From: Guyanagaster necrorhizus
Taxonomy: Eukaryota > Basidiomycota > Agaricomycetes > Agaricales > Physalacriaceae
Reading direction: 5' to 3'
Assembly: GCF_019112545.1 (NCBI RefSeq)
Contig: NW_025064892.1
Span: 124,001 to 188,000 of the forward strand
DNA length: 64,000 bases
Part shown: positions 55,861-64,000 of the stretch, one piece after another
How the letters are laid out: every line of letters begins with the position of its first letter
How positions within the stretch are numbered: the stretch's first letter is position 1
Notes under the pieces: model-generated
Told to the model about the DNA's origin: nothing
The model's input: the letters and a program-made list of their open reading frames with translations, nothing else
Database searches by the model: none
Translations under genes and position numbers: made by a program

Positions 55861-56744
55861 TGCTACCTGCCTACCACCGGACCGGTAAATACTCAATTCT
55901 TGAGAATTTGGAGGGATCGAGGAGGGATTTTGGTATCTCAGTGCTGGTCCTATATATATAGCGGATTCAGATTGGACAGTTTTCTTTCGCACCTGCTGGC
56001 GTCTTGATTTTCTGTACTTGTACTTCACTAGTCAGGAAGTTGTATTGAACTCGAACATTGTGTCAACAAACAAATATCGCCGCTTCTTTCGGACTTGCCA
56101 TCACTGCAGAGCAACTTGTGTTCCCGCCCGTTCGGCATGGTTTTTGCAACCGAATGCTAGTGCCATGAGGCCAGCGTTTTCCTTCTTAAAACATCGCAGA
56201 TCCATAAAAATTCGCGAGTCCGCCTCGTGTCCGAGACGTCCGCCAACCTAACAACAAGATTTTCATTAAATAATACTTCTGTTTCTGACTCGCAGCGCAC
56301 GAACATATATATCGACGAGGGTCCTTTTTGACCATGTTCGGATCTTGATTCACCAAAGGAACAGGAACCCACCGTTGTCATCAGCCCCGTGCTGGCGACC
56401 GTTTTCTCTTCAGAAAAAGAGGCAAATTACACACATAGGCTGCAGGGACAAGTCAGTGAGCAAGCTTCAGTGCCATCTGTTCACTGGTGGCATCATACAC
56501 ATGACTTATAATTGGTTCATCAACACGGGGCAAAGGACGCCAGAAGCCGTGGTAGTGTCGTAACCACACGGCCTTCCTCTCTCAGATAAGGTAGGCCGAC
56601 TAACGATTACCGCGGGCTTCTGGACGCCCGTATCAGGATTTAGGAAGTTTCATAAGACTCAGTGCCATCAACCGTGCATCCAGAATGGTGTTGTCCAATT
56701 CAATACCCGCTCCAGTCCAGACGCGTCGCACTTTTTTTTCTTCC
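55861..56744. other. Intergenic region, no gene seen
   Basis: Between the DUF6534 gene and the P450 gene on the same strand. It carries short frames only; the P450 promoter occupies the right end. Confidence 0.45.
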
Positions 56745-56752
56745 TATAAATT
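56745..56752 (+). promoter_or_regulatory. TATA box of the P450 gene
   Basis: TATAAATT, preceded by a T-tract (56731-56738), lies 78 bp upstream of the P450 start codon, the usual spacing. The evidence is sequence and position only. Confidence 0.5.
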
Positions 56753-56822
56753 CGCCAAGTTCGCACCCAACATTCCATCTTGTTCACGCACTTTTTTCGG
56801 ATTTCTCATATTCTATTTCGCG

Positions 56823-58981
56823 ATGGCCTTTCCTTACGTTCTTCTTCTGGATGTTTTCTCTGCTATTACCGCTCTTCTCATCGTTCGACGCATTCTTCAA
56901 CCCAGGCCCTCCGCTCCTCTCCCCCCGGGTCCAACTGGCCTGCCACTTGTGGGAAATATCCTTGATATGCCTGCGGACAAGGAGTGGCTAACTTTCGCCA
57001 AGTGGGGGGAAATATACGGTCGGGCCATTTTCGGGTTTCTGATATCGGATGCTCATATAAACTCTTTGCAGGTGATATTTGCTCTGTTACTGTTCTAGGC
57101 CAGACCATTATCATCTTGAACTCTGCCCGTGCAGCAGTAGATATGCTTGACAAGAAGAGTGCGATCTACTCTGACCGGCCTACCCTACAAATGGGAGGCG
57201 AACTTGTTGGTTGGAAGAATACTCTTGTTCTGTTGCCTTACGGCGACCGGTTCCGCCGCTACCGCAAAATCTTTTACAGCCTCATTGGCTCTCAGGCAAC
57301 AATGAAGCAATATCATCCGCCTCAAGAACTGGAGACGCGCCGTTTTCTTCGTCGGGTCCTTTTCAAGCCTGAAGAACTTGCCGCTCATGTTCGCAAGTAA
57401 GTGACAATTTATTTCTCCTCAAACTCTGTATTCAGAGGCGTATTCAACCTTGTTTCAGAACTGCAGGAGCTGTCGTTTTACGCATCTCTCACGGATATGA
57501 AGTCAAAGAAACTGATGATCCGTTCGTCCGACTTGCAGATCAAGCCACTGAGCAGTTTTCGGCTACTACCAAAGCTGGCGCCTTCATTGTGGACCTGGTT
57601 CCTGCTTGTAAGACCGTACTTCAATCATATACGGATCTCCAAACTAATTAGCGGTGCTTCTTCTGCAGTTCGGCATGTGCCTGATTGGTTCCCTGGAACG
57701 GGATTCAAACAGAAAGCCAAGGCTTGGGCCGCCACACTTCAGGAAATGGTTGAACAGCCGCACAATTTTGTCAAGCAACAAATTGTCGGTGTCTTGCATT
57801 CTCTCCCGTTCTTCTGTGCTCATGCTTCTTTATCTGATCCTAGGCCGCTGGAACGGCAGCGCTCTCCTTTACTTCTTCGATGCTGGAGAGTAAATCTCTA
57901 AGCGTCGAGGAGGAATTCGATCTTAAATGGTCTTCTGCGTCTCTGTATAGCGGTGAATTGTCCAACTTTTCTGATGATTACACATGAGGCTTATTTAAAC
58001 ATAGGTGCAGCCGACACTGTAAGTGTCAAATCTTATCATCGACGGAATTGTATTATAATCAGGACCACAGACTGTGTCTGCGATATACGCGTTATTCTTA
58101 GCGATGGCGTTGTTTCCTGATGTTGCCAAAAAAGCTCAAGCGGAAATTGATGCCGTCGTAGGCAATGACAGGTTACCTACATTTGCCGACCGCGAACATC
58201 TTCCTTACGTCGATGCTCTCGCCAAGGAGGTTTTACGATGGAACACCGTCGTCCCTACAGGTATGAAATTCACATCCTGTGCAAATCATTGTCTAAATTT
58301 TTATTTTTGCAGCTGTCCCGCATCGTGTAATGCAAGATGACGTCCACACGCACAGCAACGGAAACACGTATTTTATACCCAAAGGCGCTCTCGTCGTGCC
58401 AAATATCTGGTTAGTCTGTGTCCAGTGGCTCTTTATCTCAACGACTGATTTACGCGTCCGTTCCTGGTAGGAAACTCGCTCACGATTCAAGGACGTACAC
58501 GAACCCAATGGAATTCAACCCAGACCGGTTCATTCCCTCGGGGGGCAGGAAAACGGAGCCTGATCCTCGCGAGCTATGTTTTGGTTTCGGTAGACGGTTC
58601 GTCCCCTGCTTCTGTTTCTTTTCATCCAATATACTTATACTCCTCTCGTAGCATCTGTCCAGGTACCTTTTAGTCATCGCCGGGGTGAGAATATGTCACT
58701 TATTCTTTATCTAATAGGATTACACCTTGCCGATGCCTCAGTCTTCATATCATGTGCGATGTCTCTGGCAGTTTTTGATATATCCAAATGCGTCGAAAAT
58801 GGCGTCGTCGTCGAACCTCTTCATGAACAGACGTCGGGGACGATAAGGTACGTCGCTAAAAGTCCTCCTTTCGGAGCAGAACTGACTTGCAATGGTTAGC
58901 CACCCGAAACCCTTCAAATGCGACATCAAACCGCGTTCCCATAAAGCAGTTTCTCTCATTCAAGCCGACGAGATGATGTAG
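56823..58981 (+). CDS. Cytochrome P450 monooxygenase
   Basis: Haem-thiolate oxygenase anchored in the ER. An N-terminal membrane anchor (MAFPYVLLLDVFSAITALLI) is followed by the proline hinge APLPPGPTGLPLVGN. Helix C is in GDRFRRYRKIFYSLIG, the oxygen-binding helix I is represented by GAADT split by an intron, the ExxR motif is KEVLRW, the PERF-like motif is FNPDRF, and the haem-binding loop is FGFGRRICPG, assembled across an intron at 58599-58651. The cysteine ligand is present. The end reads KPFKCDIKPRSHKAVSLIQA before DEMM. The overall pattern resembles the basidiomycete group annotated as O-methylsterigmatocystin oxidoreductase-like (CYP64-type), a name that does not predict substrate. 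Residue 2 after ICPG is Leu-His where relatives often have Arg-His. About twelve introns. Confidence 0.9.
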
Positions 58982-59442
58982 TTCATCTCTTGACTGTCGT
59001 TGATATTTATCTTGGAAGAACGATGTGTAACTGACTTATTTCGTATCTTGTCCCATGTTTGATGACATTCATTATTGTTCGGTACCTTATGTATTTATTG
59101 GCCCATTTTTCCAATGGGCGTTAATTGACAATGTATTACTGTCATTCTCGATCAATGCAGCTAGCGAATGGAAGTTCTATTTGGTGAAGGTAAGTGTACA
59201 GTTTCCCAGGTATCAGTGCGGTTGGCGGATTTCTCCCTTGTATTTAAAAGTCAGAGTCAAAGTCGGCATGGTGGTGTATATCGATGCCTTTGACGAAATG
59301 CTAAAGTCACAGCCAAGGCAAAACTTAACAGTCAAGATTCATTAACATCTCATCCGGTCATGGGTGCACAAAAGAAAGACTGCAGATCGTATTCACGAGT
59401 CCGAAAAGGGTACGTGTATGTAAAGCGCGGGACTTGTCGGTT
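58982..59442. other. Convergent intergenic region, no gene seen
   Basis: Between the P450 and SHG1-like stops. AT-rich in the left half; probably both 3' untranslated regions. Confidence 0.5.
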
Positions 59443-60289
59443 CTAAGCCGTGTCCGATCCTCCAGCGCCATTCAAGACCTTATTTTCACCTCCAGTTGTA
59501 GGCATGGAAACCTCATTCTCCGGAAGCGGGGTGGCAATAGCATTCACCTTCCCGTCTTCTACTACCACCTTGTCCCCAGCCTTGCGGTTAGAAGACGGGA
59601 CCGTCGAAGGGCGGCCTTCAAACGTAGCTGATACGGGAGAAGCTCGTCGTTCTGGATATCTAGCAGAAGAGAGTTCGGGCAAAAAATGACCATACTCGAC
59701 GCGATCATGGGCTGAAGGTGTCCCAATTGGGGTGGGCCGAATCGAGCTAGCGGCGATGCTATCTGGATGCATGGGGGATTCAACAGGCTTCAGTCCTCTG
59801 TCTTCGAGGAGTAGCCGGTTAGCTATTGTCTGAATATTGGATAGGAAAGTGGGGTCTGAAAAAACGGCCATATCCGTGGCTGCCCGCTCGACAGTAGGAT
59901 ATCTGATAGAAGAATCGGTACCTGGTCGCGGTAACAGGACGGTCGAAAACTTGCCTGTCAACTTCAAGCATTAGCTCGCGTTGTACGGTCTCCTGGGGCA
60001 GGTACTTGAGTTTCTCATCGGACACCAAGCGGTTCTTGATGTAGGATTCTATCTTGGATTTGAATTCATTGATGTCGACACCATTCTACAGTGGAAATAG
60101 GGATGAATAATCAGTAATTATTACAGTGAAGCTAGACACTCACACCTTGCTGGAACTCACTAAGGAGCTCACGTCTCAGCCGATCAAATTCGCCGGATTT
60201 TTTGAAACTAGAGGCTGTCAGTTTCTTGGAAAATGGCGTATTGACAAGGCTTACGCATCAACTAGTTGAGCAGGATTAGCTATTGGCAT
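59443..60289 (-). CDS. SHG1: SHG1/BOD1-type COMPASS subunit
   Basis: Small subunit associated with the COMPASS histone H3-K4 methyltransferase in yeast; the animal relative BOD1 acts at kinetochores and in SETD1 complexes. The conserved N-terminal helices are MPIANPAQLVDAFKKSGEFD, RLRRELLSEFQQG, VDINEFKSKIESYIKNRLVS and DEKLKYLPQETVQRELMLEV, then RYPTVERAATDMAVFSDPTF. A disordered Ser/Pro-rich tail follows. The intron at 59903-59954 begins AG|GCAAGT (GC donor) and its removal gives EVDRYPTVERA as in relatives; reading through it causes a frameshift. The start at 60289 is one exon away from FKKSGEF. It diverges from HEM12 across 183 bp. Confidence 0.9.
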
Positions 60290-60472
60290 GAAGAAAGTAC
60301 GCAGCACAGATTTACGGCATGCAGTAGTGGTGGTTAAAAGGTGAGAAATGCGCGAGATAAGATAAGATGAATGATCTCCATCGAGATAAGATAAACCCCC
60401 AAATCAGCTCTCACAAATTACCCAGGTGTCCCTTCTGCTCTTTCCACGTCACAGCTTTGCAGCAGTTCATCT

Positions 60473-61720
60473 ATGGCGCCTCTACAGTTTCCTTCCTTGA
60501 AAAATGACCTTTTACTGCGTGCAGCTCGCGGTAGGATGCCTTGAAATCTTGCTCAACATCAGTCCTAACCCATTTTCAAGGCGAACAAACCGAACGAGCC
60601 CCAGTATGGATTATGCGACAAGCAGGGCGCCACCTTCCAGGTTTATTTCATCCGTGAATCCGCTTGCCCAGACTGTGACACGGATCCTTGTTAGAATTTC
60701 TAAAAATTCGTGAATCGCATGGATTCTTCGAGATTTGCCAGACCCCCGAGCTCGCATGTCAAGTAACCCTCCAGCCCATTCGCCACTATACTCCTCTCTT
60801 GGATGCTGCGATTATATTCAGTGATATCCTTGTCGTGCCTCAAGCGATGGGTATGGAAGTGCTCATGCAACCAGGCCCTCACTTCACGCATCCATTGTCT
60901 GTCCCGCAGGACGTCGAAAAGCTGAACAAGGTGGTGGATGTGAACAAGATGCTCAAGTATGTATTCGATGCCATCACGTTAACGAGGAAGGAACTCGATG
61001 GCGAGGTGCCTCTCATTGGATTCTGCGGCGGTCCATGGACGTTGTTCGCGTACATGATTGAAGGAGGAGGATCGAAATCATATACGAAAGCAAAGTCGTG
61101 GCTCTTCAGGTACCCAGAGGAATCGAAGGCACTGCTACAAAGGATCGCTGACGTTTGCGTTGACTTCCTTGTTGGTCAAGTCCACGCCGGAGCCCAGGTG
61201 CGACTCCACATTTGAATCCTTTCGTGTCAGCTACTGAACATTATTTCAGCTTGTGCAAGTGTTCGACACCAATGTCGGAGAGCTATCACCTTACGACTTC
61301 CACACATTCGCATTCCCTGTCCTCCAGCATATTTCCAAGAATGTTCGCCAACGATTAAATGCCGATGGTTATGGGAACACCCCGTTGACTCTCTTTGCTA
61401 AAAGCGCAAATCATGCCATCGCTCATACGGCCGAGCACGGAGGCTACGATGTTATAGGACTTGACTGGTGCATCGACCCCGCAGAAGCAAGACGCCTAAC
61501 AGGAGGCAAGGTTGCTTTGCAGGGTAATATGGACCCCGATTTGTTGTACGGCGGTAAAGACGCCATCGAGGCGTACGTGAAGCGGATGTGTGAAGCTTTC
61601 GGAGGTCCCAAAGGGTGGATTGCGAACCTTGGACATGGCATTACACCTGGTGTTGATCCCAAGGACGTTCAATGGTTCTTTGAGTGCGTCCACAAGTACT
61701 CTGCAGGCAAAACGTCGTGA
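60473..61720 (+). CDS. HEM12: Uroporphyrinogen decarboxylase
   Basis: Converts uroporphyrinogen III to coproporphyrinogen III in haem synthesis, in the cytosol. Exon 1 MAPLQFPSLKNDLLLRAARG joins EQTERAPVWIMRQAGRHLPE, the family signature containing the substrate-binding Arg residues of the RQAGR motif, then FLKIRESHGFFEICQTPELA. Further motifs are DAAIIFSDILVVPQAMGMEV (with the substrate-coordinating Asp), PLIGFCGGPWTLFAYMIEGG, HAGAQLVQVFDTNVGELSPY, GLDWCIDPAEARRLTGGKVA, LQGNMDPDLLYGG and NLGHGITPGVDP, which contains the conserved GHG histidine. Three introns. About 365 residues, the expected length. Confidence 0.96.
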
Positions 61721-61936
61721 TGGCAAATCTTTAAATGTATTCGTTTACGCTCCAGCTCTAATTTGCGTGTATAACAGGTCTAGTCCCTGCATCCATTCCA
61801 AAATCGAAGTTTAGTATATATACAATTATGCAGGTATGTAAAAGGACCAGAAGCAGCCCAGATGGATGTATCATATGTATGAAATAACATGTCATAAATG
61901 TCGTAAAAATGCAGACAAGTGCATGGAAACCCTTTA

Positions 61937-63738
61937 TCATTGGGATTTCTTCGATTGAGGTGACGACAGTAGTATTGAATCACCACTGAGGGTAGACTCG
62001 TCGGGGGGTAAGGATGCATTCGATGAGAGCACGGGTGTAGTGTCGGATGAAGATGAGGCGTCATCATCCTCACTTGACGCACGGCATACACTGGTTGGAC
62101 TCGATCGACCAGATCTAGCTGTCGTCTCTGCCAATTCCTTCCGTAGGGCTTCAAGCTCCCGCTCGAATCTATAGAATATGGAAGGTCATCAGTGCATGGA
62201 CAGACTGCAAGGGCAACAGGACCTTACTTCCGCCCGAAAACCTCAATGTAAAATCCGCCACCATTCCATACGCTGACTGAAAAAATGAGGATAAGGTATA
62301 TGCCACTCCAGAACGAGCTATCGTAAAGGAGAAATACGGCGGGTACTTCTGTCAGAACGGTGTAGACTAGTAGATCATCAATATGCAATTTACAAAGGTA
62401 TCACATGAAAGTGACCTACCGAGCTGCCCACCCATAAACACCGCTTCGCGGTATCCTTGGGGAATTGAAGATAAGGCACGACCAATAACACCGCGTTTCT
62501 CGTTCAACAGGAAGGAGAACGACGTTGTTCGCTGGCCGGATTCAATCTTGTCTCTGCGATCTACCAAAACAAACTTGTATCCGTTATTAGGATGCTATCC
62601 AAGAAGGTTTGGGAGCCATTTACCTTCCAGTATAAAAGTTGCCAGATGACATCTGCACTGAACGTGAGCAGCGACAATGGAGCATGGACGATGTCACGCA
62701 CAAAGTCCACCACTGAACAGAATGGCCTTCATCCGATCAAGATGCGGCAATTCAGCAAGAGCTGGGAAACGTTCTTCCGCGTTGGGGTAATAATGTCTAC
62801 ATCATTTCGTTGGTGGGTAGGATCAAGCATATTGCTAAAATGAGACACACCGTATAACGGTAAATGTAAAAGGAGCATAGATGTGGATGAAGAGTGATGT
62901 TACCTTGTCCTGGTCATGGAACACGAGACTATTTCTCCATGTAACGACGGCACTTCCGAGTGTACCTTGAGAGATACAATAGCATGCCACAAAAAGGGCA
63001 GGATTCGAGGGAAAGAACCATATAAAGATGAGGTTAAGAATGGTGGCGTAATAGCAAAAGTCGAAAAGGAAGTAGTGCCACGCGCGTTTCTTGTACGTGT
63101 AGGCGCGCCAGGGTAGAAGATAACAGCATTGGAGGGTGTACGCAATGTGCACCCATCTATGAATAAGATAAGATAGGGATACGTGTACGCCACAAAACCA
63201 CGCACTGGGGAGCAAGACCAAACATAAGGGCCGAAAATAGCAGCGACATGACACCGAAGAAGAATGATACTTTTTCACGAGTCCGAACGACTTTTGCCGA
63301 CTGCCATGAGTTCGACAACGATGCCATGCGGGTTGATATCTGGGGTCCTGTGTCAAGCTCCACACGTACTGGCAACGGAAAATAGGGTGGCGCACCTTGA
63401 GCTTGAAGTTCTTGAACTCGCGTTCAAAATTCTCTGCCAACATGTCGCCCGAAATGTCGCGCATTTTAAATGTCACTTCCGCCTTGAGCTTGAGCCTATC
63501 GCCGTGTTTCTGTAGCTTGCGTTGAAGGAGATCGACATGGGAGTCGAAATACGTTTCCATGGTGTCTGATGCCGTGCAATCGAGTAAGTACTCATATTGA
63601 GCAATCAAGAAAAGATGCACCTAAAAGCGTAAACGCGCTTGACCAGTCCGACATCTCGTCGCGTACCACTTGAAGACGTTCCAAAGAGTTGGTAAGATAC
63701 TTTTTACCCAATGGCGGTGAAGGCGGCCTTGAAGACAT
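61937..63738 (-). CDS. GPC1: Glycerophosphocholine acyltransferase
   Basis: Multi-pass ER enzyme that acylates glycerophosphocholine with acyl-CoA to make lysophosphatidylcholine, recycling choline lipid headgroups (fungal and plant Gpc1, formerly DUF2838). The start MSSRPPSPPLGKKYLTNSLE leads to SLSNSWQSAKVVRTREKVSF, then FFGVMSLLFSALMFGLAPQ. Membrane segments with the family core follow: WVHIAYTLQCCYLLPWRAYT, YKKRAWHYFLFDFCYYATIL, LIFIWFFPSNPALFVACYCI and SQGTLGSAVVTWRNSLVFHD, then QDKVTSLFIHIYAPFTFTVI. A cytosolic part reads HYYPNAEERFPALAELPHLD, DRRDKIESGQRTTSFSFLLN. The tail is Ser-rich and acidic (DDDASSSSDTTPVLSSN) and ends SKKSQ. About eight introns; stop at 61937. Confidence 0.92.
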
Positions 63739-64000
63739 GACGACAGAGTATAATGGCTGGCTTTGGCCAGGACACAATGCGTTGCCACAGGGGTCACCAA
63801 AATAAAGGCCATTGGCAACTACAGACAAATATGATATGACTCGGATGCCGGTCCGAAGTTCCAGTAAGGGTTTGAACAACGTGGTCGCTGGCTTGTCTAT
63901 CGCCCTTTCCCCAGTAAAGCAGATATTACTCCGTGAAGTATCAAAAATGCTAGGAAAATTGGGTATGAAGAATCTGTACAGACAATCTCATTCAGCTAAT
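63739..64000. other. Upstream region of GPC1, window edge
   Basis: No gene is visible. A minus-strand frame stays open upstream of the GPC1 ATG but has no convincing start, so it is probably leader sequence. Confidence 0.4.

Noticed and set aside
56823..58981. Aflatoxin/sterigmatocystin pathway gene
   Set aside because: The P450 resembles the group that carries that label in databases, but no polyketide synthase or other pathway gene is nearby, so the name has no functional support.
1..64000. tRNA genes, transposons, terminal repeats or clustered spaced repeats
   Set aside because: I saw no convincing B-box with matching cloverleaf, no transposase or reverse-transcriptase motif, no long terminal repeat and no regularly spaced repeat array; absence by eye is not proof.

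Overview
This window is nuclear DNA of a filamentous basidiomycete, most probably an Agaricomycete (mushroom-forming fungus). The evidence is a dense two-strand layout of eukaryotic genes interrupted by many 45-60 nt introns, a class I hydrophobin, a DUF6534 membrane protein, an F-box protein, a BTB protein, and a kinase carrying the MLKL-type N-terminal helical domain that is common in Agaricomycetes. I could not assign genus or species. All gene models were built by joining exons by eye against known family motifs, so the ends of unrecognised genes are less certain than those of the conserved ones.

Layout, left to right. 1-945 (-): LEU1, N-terminal part only, running off the left edge. 2.2-2.6 kb: a relic of a membrane protein. 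2702-4751 (+): MLKL_NTD-kinase. 5.1-5.5 kb: possible relic of a second membrane protein. 5898-7418 (-): MDM10. 7553-8622 (-): BTB protein. 9311-10201 (+): Tra2-like RNA-binding protein. 10322-11567 (+): F-box protein with an apparent frameshift. 12120-12622 (+): hydrophobin. 13363-15123 (-): RGG-rich disordered protein. 15379-15714 (+): Sm protein G. 16032-17978 (+): mitochondrial PPR-like protein. 18510-21047 (-): HAM1/TULIP-like protein. 21608-23404 (+): disordered orphan. 23515-24436 (+): PX protein. 25365-26074 (-): mitochondrial orphan. 26144-28105 (+): IME4/METTL3 m6A methyltransferase. 29522-31940 (-): Sfr1/Mei5. 32089-34277 (+): HbrB/PRR5-type TORC2 subunit. 35.3-35.5 kb: aminoglycoside-phosphotransferase-like relic. 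36038-38607 (-): Byr4/Bfa1. 39978-41650 (+): secreted aspartic protease. 41845-42564 (-): SND2/TMEM208. 43511-45615 (+): BEM1. 45940-46559 (+): NDUFA12. 46592-48044 (-): L2HGDH-like oxidoreductase. 48470-49110 (+): mitochondrial L12. 49266-51995 (-): NOT3/NOT5. 53674-55860 (+): DUF6534 protein with a run of microexons. 56823-58981 (+): cytochrome P450. 59443-60289 (-): SHG1/BOD1. 60473-61720 (+): HEM12. 61937-63738 (-): GPC1.

Most genes are housekeeping: mitochondrial morphology, translation and complex I; RNA processing and methylation; chromatin; TORC2; septation and polarity; haem, leucine and phospholipid synthesis. They show no single pathway and no biosynthetic cluster. The accessory, fast-evolving content sits between them: the MLKL-like kinase flanked by membrane-protein relics, the F-box gene, the hydrophobin, the aspartic protease, the phosphotransferase relic, the DUF6534 gene and the P450.

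The points most worth a second look are the kinase, whose domain order resembles the animal necroptosis effector MLKL and whose DFG motif reads DFC; a set of about six GC-AG introns spread over five genes; the microexon run in the DUF6534 gene; a roughly 50-residue insertion inside a zinc finger of IME4; and the 69 bp between the start codons of IME4 and a divergent mitochondrial gene. I found no convincing tRNA, rRNA, transposon, CRISPR-like array or viral sequence.
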